Shown one piece after another: positions 28,407 to 40,781 of a stretch of 60,729 bases of DNA. The position numbers and the translations under genes were made by a program. The DNA is from Planctomycetaceae bacterium (GTDB lineage: Bacteria > Planctomycetota > Phycisphaerae > SM23-33), in contig JAJFVE010000108.1 of the NCBI GenBank assembly GCA_021371965.1, forward strand, positions 1-60,729, written 5' to 3'. The notes beneath the pieces were generated by a model that ran no database searches, had not been told where the DNA came from, and saw only the letters and a list, made by a program, of their open reading frames with translations. The stretch's first letter is position 1. Every line of letters starts with the position of its first letter.

Positions 28407-29703
28407 TCACCCAAACCATTCCGACTCAGTCATAAGGTGCAGCCACTGCCGGTGCTCAGCCTCGAGGAGTTGCTCGCACGCCCACATGTCGGTCGCCACA
28501 ATCGTTGGGTCATTGGCGGCCTCCAGGTGAGCCGCCAAACGGGCCAGAGCGGAGCGGTTGGCTTCAAATCGCAGGGCATTTCGACCGAACTCAAATGCGC
28601 CTCGCAGCGTCCTCAGCCCCGAGCCAACAAGCGGCAAGGCCGCCGCCATCAGCACCAGCAGCACCAGCAGCACGCTGAGAAGCTCACCGTGTCCGCCGTG
28701 GAGCAGCTCGTAGGTGAAATGGGCAAAGACAAAGGCCACGCTTCCGAAGAACGCGGCGGGGGCCACCCGACAAGACCATCGCTCGGTGCGCCGGCCTTGT
28801 CGTGCCCGTGCTGCGAAATAATCCATTTGCGGCTTGAGGCGGTGTTGCATGTAGATCCGTCGGACTGCCAGCACGGGCCAGTGCGAAGGGCAAAGCGGCT
28901 GGCTTTGGGGAGCGAACGTCCGATTCCCCCACATCGGCGATATGCTGTGTCTGCTGGCGAACAACGGCGCGCAAGCCATCATCATCTGCGACGTGAGTAC
29001 AACCCTCGATCATTGCCCCCAACGCACGGAATCGAAGGGTCGCCAACTGCTCGGCCTTGTGGCGTTCAAGCAGCCATCGGGCCTTGCGAGACCCCACCAC
29101 GCCCAGCACGACCGACAGCACGGCCGCCCCTGCAAACAGGCTTTCCAGAACAGTCTGCCACGAGCCTCGCAAGGGTTCAGCCAACTGCAGGAGGGCGAAC
29201 AGGGCCGCAACAGTTCCGCAGATTGCCGCCGTCGCGGCCACACGCCGGTGGTACTGCTGCTGCCGAATGGCTGCCTGGTCGGCCTGGTGGTACTGGGCCG
29301 CTGTCTCCGCTTCGCAGAGGTCAAAGAACCGGCTGGCCGTTTCCGCATCTGAGGAGGCGCCTGCTGGTACGGGAACAGTACCGAGTGCCTCCAACGCCGC
29401 CGCTGCCGCGGTGCCGCGGGCTGGGGGAAGAATTCGGTATCCGATGGCCAGCAAGGGCTTGAGGGTCTGCTCAACCGCAATGCGGTCGTAATCCTGCTCA
29501 GAACGGGTCAACTGCTCGTAAGGCACCAGCATGGCATGGACCCTGTTAGCAATATCAGTGGCCGGGCCGCTGACCCAGCCTTCCTTCAGGTGCTGGTGCG
29601 CCCAGGCCTCGTGCACATTCCGGGCCAGTCGCTCGGCAAGGGCTTGGAGGTCTGCCGGTAGATCGATCCGTGAAGTATCGATCGGTCGGGGTGTGTAGGT
29701 CAT
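28407..29703 (-). pseudogene. RyR-domain protein with two 2-TM (SLATT-like) units, split by a frameshift
   Basis: The ATG at 29703 has AAAAAGGA ten bases upstream. Residues about 1-90 match the RyR domain of ryanodine receptors and bacterial homologues (IDTSRIDLPADLQALAERLA, HEAWAHQHLKEGW, LVPYEQLTRSEQDYDR). Two transmembrane helices follow (VAATAAICGTVAALF; FAGAAVLSVVLGVVG). The first frame then loses sense and closes at 28684. The continuation lies in another frame: MQHRLKPQMDYFAARA, two more helices (FFGSVAFVFAHFTYELL; LLSVLLVLLVLMAAALPL) and a helical end EQLLEAEHRQWLHLM, stopping at 28407. One extra G in a five-G run (plus-strand C5 at 28926-28930) explains the break. The restored protein would have about 430 residues. 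It may be a real mutation or an assembly error. It sits 169 bases after the TIR gene. Confidence 0.7.
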
Positions 29704-29872
29704 AACGCAATGTCCTTTTTGCCGCCCAATACCACATCATGTTGAGAGAACTCTTGGAGAACCGGGACGGCATAAGGCCGCCATGGTATCGCTGGCAGAT
29801 TCCGGTCGCAATCGCCTCGACCCACCATGCATTCCACGGCCGGGGCAGAATTGTGGGCGGCTACTTGCCCCG

Positions 29873-32560
29873 TTAGGGGGCGGCGTGTAACTTGGTTCCA
29901 GGTGCCGGCATCGTATCGAACTTTAACTTGGTTCGTATTTCGGACAACTTCTTTAGCCACTCCTGATAGGTTGCGGTCTCGTTAATGGCCTTGGTGGCCA
30001 ATCTGAAGTAGATGGTCGACTTTTCCATCTGGTCCAGCATTTCGGGTTTAAGTGGAGAGCCCGCACCCGCAACCACCAGCCATCTGTCCTTCTTTCGGAC
30101 CAAGGCCACCACCGTATCAGCCACTGTGGCATAAGCTCGATCGCCATCTTGCGTTATCTTGGCCGCCCGCATACTTCCGGCCCGCGATGCTATATCCTTT
30201 TCCATTTGGCTTAGCCAGTAGTTGAAGACGGGTTCGGCGGCGGCGCCGTACCGCGTCTTGATGGCCTTGCCTAGCTCTCGGGCAGTGTTCATCATGTCGA
30301 AAACAATCCCATATTCCCGCCTGATATCTTTACTTGCATTTGATGGGTCAAGGCAGACCATGAAACCGTCCAGGTCGCAGGCTTCGATAGCTCCAGTATA
30401 CTTGGCCAGGAGGGCTTCTGGACTGTTCGGGCCATAGGCAATGGCCGGCACACTCGATGCCGGTGCGATATCCGGTGAGTCCATCGCAATACGAAAACCG
30501 CTGGCGCTGTACCGGCGGTCGGGGAAACCTCGGCTGCGGCTCGCCGATCTGCAGTATTGCAGCTCACGATTCCAGGCGCCGCCGCGCAAAATACAGTATG
30601 TCTGATTAGCAGCGGGGGCACGAAGGGCAGGGGAATCTGCATTCGTGGAAGGCTGCGCATACCGGTTGCTGCACCACTCGTTCACATTCCCGTGCATGTC
30701 ATGCAGACCCCAGGCATTGGGCTTCTTCTGCCCAACCGCGTGGGGCTTTCTTTCACTGTTGGCAAGGAACCAGGCGTAACCGGGGCCGATGGTTTCGTCG
30801 TCCCCCCAGCAAAAACTAGTTTCTGTTCCTGCCCGGCATGCATATTCCCATTCCGCTTCCGTGGGCAATCGTACGGTCCTACCCGTCTTCTGGGAAACCT
30901 TCTTGCAGAACTCCACGGCCTCATCCCAACTGACTCGTTCCACGGCGTTCTCGGGGTCCCTGAAGTAGCTTGGATCGGTGTCCGTGATGGCCCGATACTG
31001 CGCTTGTGTCACTTCAAACATCCCCATGTAGAACGGCCTATTGATGGTCTTCTCACGCTGAGTGCCCGGACCGCCCGTCATAAAGGTGCCCGCGGGGATC
31101 AGGATCAGCTTAATTGCCGCGCCTTCACCCAATTCCAATGTCATATCGGAAGATCGTTTCTGCCAATTCGTTTTCGTCAGAGCCTTTGGCGATTGTGTCT
31201 TTTCAGATACTGACCCCGTTTCGATTACCGACTGGCCCGCAATCTCCTTGAACTTTTTCTGATACTCCTGGTAGGTTGCAGCCTCGCTGACCGCTTGGCG
31301 GGCCAATTTGAATGAAGCAGCCGTCTTCTCCAACCGAGCTAGCGATTCGGAGGAGATGGATCGAGCCCACTCGATCAGCCATGTGCCGTTCCTATGTACC
31401 AGGGCCAGCTCCCCCCGCACGTTATTCGGTAGCACAACAGAGGCTCGATCGCCATCCTGTGATATCTGGGCCATCTGCGAGTTTCCGGCCACCCATGTGA
31501 GTACCGTTTCCTTTAGGACTAACCCGTCGCTTGCGGCAGCATCGCCTCCGTTGCGGTACTTCGTCTTGATGGCCTTCTTCAACCCGAGATGGTCGATGGT
31601 TATGTCGAAGAGGATGTTCATACCCCGCTTACATTCTTGACTTGTTCCGGATTGGTCGAGACAGGCCAGAAAATCGGTCTTGTTGCCCGTGTCCAAAGCC
31701 TTGGCACATTTGACCAAGGTGGCCCGTGGACTGCCGGATTCTTCAGCAATCGCTTGGGGGACCGGCGAGACCGGTTTCGATGCCGGTGCCGGCGAAGACG
31801 AAGTTTCCTGCTGGTTCTTTCCGTTACCCCCTCTGAAGGCAACCATCGCCACAGCCATCGCGATCGCCATGCCTAATACGGTTAGAAGGACGTAATGACG
31901 CTGCAGCATCCGTTTCACTGTGGCCGCGTAGGCAGTCACGTTCCCTGCCTTGTGCCTTGACCACGATGGCATGCCGGACACCTGACCTTTGGCCGCAGCC
32001 GTGTTATCGGTGGCAGAGTCCTGCTTCTGTCTTTCCGTGGCCAGCAGTGACCGGACCATGGGCGCGAACCGCTCCAGATGCTCCTCCACCTGGCCAGACA
32101 TGGCGTCAAACCAGTGGCTCGCGCTCAAGAAGTACTCCAACTGCTTGCACATCGGCGAGTCGGCAATGCGGAACGGGATGATCAAGAGCCCCTTGGCCAC
32201 CGCCCGTTCCACCTCTCGGATCACCTGCGTTGAGAGGTTGGTGTTGGCCGAGTAGACCAATACCATGGCCTGGGCTTCCTCAATGGCCCCGATAATCGAA
32301 TCGGCCCAGGTCGCCCCGGGGACGATATCTCTGGGGGCGATCCAGCAGCGGATGTGTCTTGCCTCCAAGGCCACGCAGATGGCATCGGCAACGGCCTTGT
32401 CCTTATTGGAATAACTCAGGAAGATCTCATGGTTGGGCACCCGCTCACCGGTAATGGCCATGGGCGCCTTGCAGGAGGGACACCTGACCTCCGTGTCGAG
32501 GAACTCATCGCGAGACCGGAACTTGTCGCCGCAAGATGGGCATTTGACAAGAATTGCCAT
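29873..32560 (-). CDS. Transmembrane TIR-domain receptor-like protein with extracytoplasmic FGE-like domain
   Basis: An 895-residue protein. A zinc ribbon (Cys7, Cys10, Cys27, Cys30) is followed by a TIR domain (about 43-155; FLSYSNKDK, CWIAPRDIVPG, VLVYSANTN). Glu116 in VIREVERA sits at the usual NAD-hydrolase glutamate position. One transmembrane helix lies at about 223-242. Outside would be a domain of about 160 residues (about 280-450), a formylglycine-generating-enzyme-like fold (about 475-705; RLPTEAEWEYACRAG, NVNEWCSNR, RGGAWNRELQYCRS) and a second copy of the 160-residue domain (about 720-885). The FGE part lacks the first of the two active-site cysteines, so it is probably a binding module. 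GGAAG lies before the ATG. The gene is AT-richer than its neighbours. It reads like a sensor outside with a TIR output inside. Confidence 0.85.
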   Translation of the reverse strand: MAILVKCPSCGDKFRSRDEFLDTEVRCPSCKAPMAITGERVPNHEIFLSYSNKDKAVADAICVALEARHIRCWIAPRDIVPGATWADSIIGAIEEAQAMVLVYSANTNLSTQVIREVERAVAKGLLIIPFRIADSPMCKQLEYFLSASHWFDAMSGQVEEHLERFAPMVRSLLATERQKQDSATDNTAAAKGQVSGMPSWSRHKAGNVTAYAATVKRMLQRHYVLLTVLGMAIAMAVAMVAFRGGNGKNQQETSSSPAPASKPVSPVPQAIAEESGSPRATLVKCAKALDTGNKTDFLACLDQSGTSQECKRGMNILFDITIDHLGLKKAIKTKYRNGGDAAASDGLVLKETVLTWVAGNSQMAQISQDGDRASVVLPNNVRGELALVHRNGTWLIEWARSISSESLARLEKTAASFKLARQAVSEAATYQEYQKKFKEIAGQSVIETGSVSEKTQSPKALTKTNWQKRSSDMTLELGEGAAIKLILIPAGTFMTGGPGTQREKTINRPFYMGMFEVTQAQYRAITDTDPSYFRDPENAVERVSWDEAVEFCKKVSQKTGRTVRLPTEAEWEYACRAGTETSFCWGDDETIGPGYAWFLANSERKPHAVGQKKPNAWGLHDMHGNVNEWCSNRYAQPSTNADSPALRAPAANQTYCILRGGAWNRELQYCRSASRSRGFPDRRYSASGFRIAMDSPDIAPASSVPAIAYGPNSPEALLAKYTGAIEACDLDGFMVCLDPSNASKDIRREYGIVFDMMNTARELGKAIKTRYGAAAEPVFNYWLSQMEKDIASRAGSMRAAKITQDGDRAYATVADTVVALVRKKDRWLVVAGAGSPLKPEMLDQMEKSTIYFRLATKAINETATYQEWLKKLSEIRTKLKFDTMPAPGTKLHAAP

Positions 32561-32589
32561 TGTGCTTCCGCCAATACAGGTGTCCCAGA

Positions 32590-33323
32590 TTATCTAAGAG
32601 CTTCTAACAAAATGCGTCTGTAGGGTGAAGCGACTCTGTCAACACCGATGGCAAAGAGAGAATCGACATTCTGGGATTGGATCGGATGCCCAGAGAACCT
32701 TCTAACGAACGCCATCAATGTCTTCAGTGATGGTATCTCGCTATCGCATACCAAGGCAAGCGAATTTTTCACGCGAGCAGAGGTAGATATCTGCCACCCA
32801 AAGCTGCTCCGGGTATTCCAGGCAACACCCCTGTTGCCTAGCGGCAGGCCGGTCAGATCATCCGTATGCGCCATTTTCTGGAGAAGTTCTTTTGCCTTCA
32901 TCGTCCGGGTCAACTCTGTGACATCTTCAGCGAACACCGCCACGCGAACGACCTTGCCCGCCGGGTTCAGCACAGGGCAAAACGTGATGCCGAACACTCT
33001 GCCCTTTCGGCTGTCCTGGAACCGGACGGCCTTGCCGGACCGAATGACTTCATCCATGCGTTCCTTTCTGCTTGCGGCCTCTTCCGGGGGTTCCGCGCGA
33101 CGGGCACGACTGCCTTTGGGGGCTTGGGTGGGGCTGGAGGAGGAACAACAGGAGGAGTCGCCTCAGTTGCAGAGACGACAGGCGCCGCCGTTTGCAGGGA
33201 CTCCGTCGGCGCATACTGCACGGTGCCGCAATCGGGGCACCGTATCTTCCTGCCCGCGGCCACCAAGGGAACGTTGAGCTTCCGCTTGCAGGTTACGCAT
33301 TGAAACCGAATCTTGTCGATCAT
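32590..33323 (-). pseudogene. Decayed zinc-ribbon/PAS/GGDEF (diguanylate cyclase-like) gene
   Basis: The first frame encodes a zinc ribbon (FQCVTCKRKLNVPLVAAGRK, then CPDCG) and a Pro-rich linker. At a five-G run (33086-33090) the sense passes to another frame, which reads a PAS C-terminal half (SGKAVRFQDSRKGRVFGITF, VVRVAVFAEDVTELTR) and the start of a GGDEF domain (MAHTDDLTGLPL). After that the GGDEF core is unrecognisable, with no GGDEF signature, and the frame ends. The N-terminal half of PAS is also missing. I infer a pseudogene with at least a frameshift and a deletion. It ends 29 bases before the TIR gene and may have been co-transcribed with it. Confidence 0.65.
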
Positions 33324-33775
33324 GATTCAGGCCTTCCCACCAATTTGCCGAAACGGAGCCGATGTGCAACAGTACTACCGTCATTAGCTCTGCGGCATTG
33401 TATAAGGTTTGCTTTCTCCAAGCCTGTTGTTTTCGACATCACATTCCGGAGGAGATGGTCAGGCCGCCGCGGTGCGGCAGCGCTTGACGGTGACCTCGAT
33501 CAGCGGCAGGCCGGGATGGCCTCGATACTTCATGCGGCGGATTTATCGGGCACGGGAATGTCGACTATCAGGGTCTGGGTTTACCACAAAATGGACGCGG
33601 ATGACAAAACCGCTGTGAAAAGTACAACAAAGTGCAAGGAAGAGGAATTGTGGTATAGCCCGTACCACTTCATGGGCGGACCGTCGATACCGGAGCGTTG
33701 ACGGCGATCAACGCCCGCGCTGCCATTCCCGCGAAGGTTGTCTCTCTTCAGAGCAGTCGGTCGGTCTATCAGTAG
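33324..33775. other. Intergenic stretch at the right side of the TIR/RyR island
   Basis: About 450 bases without a supportable gene on either strand. A 24-codon minus-strand frame (about 33457-33531, beginning MKYRGHPGLPLIEVTVKRCR) has no ribosome binding site and is probably a remnant or chance frame. Confidence 0.4.
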
Positions 33776-34993
33776 TTACTCATCCGGCAGCAGGATCGGG
33801 CCGGTCTGACCTTCAGGGCGGATGGACGTTATCGTGAAGCGCGGGGTCTGGGCGAGCATGAATTTCTGCTGGCTCTTGTCGGGGTTGATATTCACGCCCA
33901 TGACTCGCAGGCGGGCGTTTTTGGTGTTGACGCGCGGCACGTCCCAGATGTTCGGGGCGTCCAGCTTCAAACGCGGGATCGCCACGCTCCATGAGCGGGT
34001 GTCGTCCGGCGAGAACTGCAGCTCGGTATACGTGTAGTCCTTGACCGTGCTGGGCAGCCAAAGAAGCTTGCGATCCTCGCCGCCGCGGATGGTCTGTCCG
34101 CTGGTGGGCCAGCCAGGACGCTCGCCCATCGGCGAGCCCTGCGTCTGCTGCAGCAGCGCGTCGCCGGTAACCGGCTTGACATCGGGGACCATGCCCTTGC
34201 CCGGAGCCACCGGGATGTGCAGGATGTCAGTCAGCCCCACGCCGTTGTTGCCGGCCTTATCCCGCGCCGTGAGGCGGAAGCGGATGCCGCCATCGGCGGC
34301 GGCCTGCGGCGGCAGTTCAACCGTCATGCTGCCGGCCCAGGTGGGCTTGACGGGCAGCGTCAGGACGGGGGCGTTGTTGGGGAACTGCGCATAGCAGATC
34401 GCCAGGCTGGTGGAGTTGGGGTCGAGATTCGCGTCGCGGATCTCCCATCGCAACGTGACGTTCTGCCCGACGGCGAACTTGCGGGGGATCGTGTTCTGCT
34501 CGTCAGTGAATGCCGGCGGGACGGTGCTGATGAGGATGCGCGGCGGTTCGCGGTCCAGCACGTAGATGCGGTGCGGCATGCCCGGCGGGACGGAACTGGT
34601 GCCCTGATCGGGCCCGACGAAGCGGATCCAGTGCTGCCCTTCGATCTCGCCCTTGAACAGAAAGTGCGACTGCTCGACGCCGAAGAAGCCGGCCTTCTCC
34701 CACGTGCGCCCGCGGGTGATCGAGTACCACACGCCCACGCGCGGCACGCCGATGGGCTGATAGCCGTTGGGGTGCTCGATGAAGAAGAACTCGCTGCGCG
34801 TGTAATAGACGGGGATCCCGTTGAGGGCTTCGACGACGGGCAGGTCTTCCGTCGGCCGGTAATACAGCGGCGCGTCATAGGCCCACGGCGGAAAGTCGAC
34901 CTCCGGCTGCCACTTGGGGTTCTCGTCCGTCATCATGCAGCCGCCCAATAAGAGCGTCAGCATCGCCAGTGCCATCAATCCATGAACGCGCAT
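33776..34993 (-). CDS. Lipoprotein of unknown function
   Basis: A 405-residue protein with a lipoprotein signal (LTLLLGGC, lipidated Cys19). The mature part is beta-rich, with Ig/fibronectin-like stretches (NVTLRWEIRDANLDPNSTSL, GIRFRLTARDKAGNNGVGLT). VLDREPPRILI before them is the linker type often preceding repeated beta-sandwich domains. I do not recognise a specific family. It should be anchored on the periplasmic face of a membrane. It lies upstream of purQ's 3' end on the same strand but with no evident functional link. Confidence 0.75.
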   Translation of the reverse strand: MRVHGLMALAMLTLLLGGCMMTDENPKWQPEVDFPPWAYDAPLYYRPTEDLPVVEALNGIPVYYTRSEFFFIEHPNGYQPIGVPRVGVWYSITRGRTWEKAGFFGVEQSHFLFKGEIEGQHWIRFVGPDQGTSSVPPGMPHRIYVLDREPPRILISTVPPAFTDEQNTIPRKFAVGQNVTLRWEIRDANLDPNSTSLAICYAQFPNNAPVLTLPVKPTWAGSMTVELPPQAAADGGIRFRLTARDKAGNNGVGLTDILHIPVAPGKGMVPDVKPVTGDALLQQTQGSPMGERPGWPTSGQTIRGGEDRKLLWLPSTVKDYTYTELQFSPDDTRSWSVAIPRLKLDAPNIWDVPRVNTKNARLRVMGVNINPDKSQQKFMLAQTPRFTITSIRPEGQTGPILLPDE

Positions 34994-35074
34994 GTCTCAC
35001 CTTCGATTGCCGGCAAAGTGCGGGCATGTCTGAAGTGAGATATCGGTAAGAGGGGGGTTAAATGTTTAGAAAGC

Positions 35075-35853
35075 TTAACTTAAGTATTCGGCAGCGCGGC
35101 GGAAGAAGACCGCCCCGTCGCCGATGCCCTTGTCGCGCACGTCCTGGCGCCGCGTCCATTGCGGGTGCTGCGTGGGGTCGATGAACCGCTCCGGGTGCGG
35201 CATGAGGCCCATGATGCGCCCGGTCGGGTCGCACAGGCCGGCGATGTCGTCGGTGCTCCCGTTGGGATTGATGGGATAGCCGCCGCTGCGGCCGGCTTCG
35301 TCTACATAGCGCAGCGGGATCTGGTCGGCGGCCTTGAGCGCATCGAGGATCGAAGGCTCGCGCGGGACGAACTTGCCCTCGCCGTGGGCGATGGGCAGGG
35401 CGATGATCTGACCCTTGGGCAGGAAGACGCAGCGGTCGCTGTCGGTGCGCATGTGGACCCAGCGGTCCTCGAAGCGCCCGTTGTCATTCCACGCCAGCGT
35501 CGCGTCGCGCCCGGCACTGGAGGGCTCGACCTTGCCCCAGGGCAGCAGCCCGGCCTTGATCATCACCTGGAAGCCGTTGCAGATGCCCAGCGCGAGCTTG
35601 TCAGCCGCTACGAAATCATTCAGCGCGTCGCCGAGGCGATAGAGCATCTGGTTGGCCAGGATCTTCCCGGCCGCCACGTCATCGCCATAACTGAACCCGC
35701 CCGGAATGACCAGGAACTGATAGTCCTTCAGCGCCGCAGGGTTTTCCATCAGCCGGAACACATGCACGCGATCGACGCTGAAGCCCGCCTGCTCCAAGGC
35801 GTACATCGTCTCGCGGTCACAGTTCGTTCCAGCGGCTCGTAGTACCAGTGCTT

Positions 35854-35860
<7 letters not shown>
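35075..35860 (-). CDS. purQ: Phosphoribosylformylglycinamidine synthase, glutaminase subunit PurQ
   Basis: A 261-residue class I glutamine amidotransferase that supplies ammonia to PurL in de novo purine synthesis. The nucleophile Cys is in LALGICNGFQ and the His-Glu pair in GLMPHPERF. The N-terminus ALVLRAAGTNCD and FSYGDDVAAGKILA are typical of PurQ. The ATG at 35860 has CAGGGGA upstream and overlaps the purL stop by seven bases (ATGGTAA), indicating translational coupling. The longer in-frame start at 35878 lies deeper in purL and is less likely. Confidence 0.96.
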
Positions 35861-38970
<3,110 letters not shown>

Positions 38971-39087
38971 CCGTGTGGTCCTGTCAGCAGAATGGGAAAG
39001 AGGCGATATTAGCGATACCGCCCCGCCCGAGCAACAGCGGATTGCACTTCATTTGTACGCCAAAGGTTTGCCGCCGGCCCTGCTGAT

Positions 39088-39204
39088 GGGTCACAGAGGC
39101 ACAGAGAACGCAGAGACAGATTGGCAATAGAAACAACAAGGAAGTGAAGTTGCTTTTGCTGTTTCAGTAATCCCAGCTCTGTGTTCTCTGTGCCTCTGTG
39201 GCCC
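39088..39204. repeat. Inverted repeat of the CCACAGAGG family
   Basis: The arm TCACAGAGGCACAGAGAACG (from 39091) pairs with the inverted arm at 39177-39204 (TTCTCTGTGCCTCTGTGG) around about 60 bases. It lies in the divergent region between purL and the GH51 gene. Confidence 0.75.
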
Positions 39205-39263
39205 AACATCTTGATTCCCCCACCGCGCGACATCATTATTAGGAGACCAGCGAAAGGAAAACT

Positions 39264-40736
39264 GTGAATACCAAAATCCGCATCGACACTGACCGTCCCG
39301 CTGTCCGCTTCGACCGGATGATCTTCGGGCAGTTTCTCGAACACTTTCACCGCCAGGTCTACGGCGGCGTGTTCGAGCCGGGCAGCCCGCTCTCGGACAA
39401 GATGGGCCTGCGGCTGGACGTGATCGAGGCGCTGCGCGAGCTGCGCATCCCGATCGTCCGCTGGCCCGGCGGGTGCTTCGTCAGCGCGTATCACTGGAAG
39501 TATGGCGTGGCCCCCGACCGCACGCCGGTCTTCGACAAGGCCTGGCTCGTCGAGGAGCCCAACACCTTCGGCACCGACGAGTTCGTCGCCTGGTGCCGCG
39601 CCATCGGGGCTGAGCCCTACATCTGCACCAACGCCGGCACGGGCAGCGAGGAGGAGATGTCCGACTGGGTCGAGTACTGCAACGCTGCGGTCGGCAAGTT
39701 CGCCGCCCAGCGCAGAGCTAACGGCCACAAGGAGCCTCTCAACGTCAAGTACTGGTCCATCGGCAACGAGAACTGGGGCGGGCACGAGATCGGCTCCAAA
39801 AAGGCCCCGCAGTGGGCTGCATTGGTAGCCGAGTCCGGCAAGATGATGAAGCGGGTGGACAACTCCATCAAGCTGCTGGCGGCCGCCTTGGCCGAGATCG
39901 ACTGGACGCTGCCGCTGCTGCGCGAGGCGGGGCATCTGCTGTCGTACATCTCCATCCACAATTACTGGGACCCGCTCTGGGGCGCAAACAACCCCTCCGA
40001 TTACGCCACGTGCATGACGCGGTCGCTGGGGCCGGAGGAGATGATCCGCAAGGCCAGGAGCATCCTGGAGGTCGCCAACCTCGGCGGCAAGGTCGCCATC
40101 GCCTTCGACGAGTGGAACCTGCGAGGCTGGCACCATCCCAATCTCGGCAGCGCCGCTTTCGGCGACGTGGCCGCCCGCGACAAGAACGACCTCAACGCCA
40201 CGTACACGATGGCCGACGCGGTCTTCTCGGCGTGCTTCCTCAATGCCTGCCTGCGCAGCGCCGACACCGTCAAGATGGCGTGCATGGCACCGGTGGTCAA
40301 CGCCCGCGGGCCGCTGTTCGTGCACCCCAAGGGCGTCGTGCGCCGCACGACCTTCCACGTGATGAAGATGTACTCGGACCTGCTCGAACCCAACGTGATC
40401 GACTGCTGGGCCGGCGGCGAGACCTTCGAGCACGCCGGGCAGTCCGTCCCGGCTATCGACGCCGTCGCCACGGCCGACGACGCGGGCAAGAAGATCGCCC
40501 TGGTGCTGGTCAACCGCTGCCCCGACAAGACTATCGCCGCCGACGTGCGGATCGCCGGCAAAGCCCTGAGCGGGCAGGTGGACGCGACGGTCCTGGCCGG
40601 CGACAGCCCCGACGCCTATAACGACATCGACGCGCCCAACCGAGTGACGCCGCAGAAGACGCGTTTGGTTTTTGAAAACGGCGCGGCCAACCTGAGCCCG
40701 CACAGCGTGACGATCTTGAGCTTTGAGCACAGGTAA
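39264..40736 (+). CDS. GH51-family alpha-L-arabinofuranosidase
   Basis: A 490-residue retaining glycosidase. The GTG start at 39264 has GAAAGGA upstream. The (beta/alpha)8 barrel shows FGQFLEHFHRQVYGGVF at the N-terminus, VRWPGGCFVSAYHW, the acid/base Glu169 in WSIGNENWGG and the nucleophile Glu283 in IAFDEWNL. The C-terminal beta-sandwich ends at SPHSVTILSFEHR. It should release terminal L-arabinofuranose from arabinan or arabinoxylan fragments. No signal peptide, so it should act on imported oligosaccharides. Confidence 0.93.
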   Translation: MNTKIRIDTDRPAVRFDRMIFGQFLEHFHRQVYGGVFEPGSPLSDKMGLRLDVIEALRELRIPIVRWPGGCFVSAYHWKYGVAPDRTPVFDKAWLVEEPNTFGTDEFVAWCRAIGAEPYICTNAGTGSEEEMSDWVEYCNAAVGKFAAQRRANGHKEPLNVKYWSIGNENWGGHEIGSKKAPQWAALVAESGKMMKRVDNSIKLLAAALAEIDWTLPLLREAGHLLSYISIHNYWDPLWGANNPSDYATCMTRSLGPEEMIRKARSILEVANLGGKVAIAFDEWNLRGWHHPNLGSAAFGDVAARDKNDLNATYTMADAVFSACFLNACLRSADTVKMACMAPVVNARGPLFVHPKGVVRRTTFHVMKMYSDLLEPNVIDCWAGGETFEHAGQSVPAIDAVATADDAGKKIALVLVNRCPDKTIAADVRIAGKALSGQVDATVLAGDSPDAYNDIDAPNRVTPQKTRLVFENGAANLSPHSVTILSFEHR

Positions 40737-40781
40737 TCGTCCCTGGAGGACTCAAAGGCGTGATGGCCGGCCGCGGTTTCC

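Noticed and set aside
29873..32560. TIR protein as a sulfatase-activating enzyme
   Set aside because: The FGE-like domain lacks one of the two active-site cysteines and is fused to a TIR output through a membrane helix.
33457..33531. 24-codon minus-strand frame in the gap right of the island
   Set aside because: No ribosome binding site and no supporting context, unlike the lysine-rich mini-gene.
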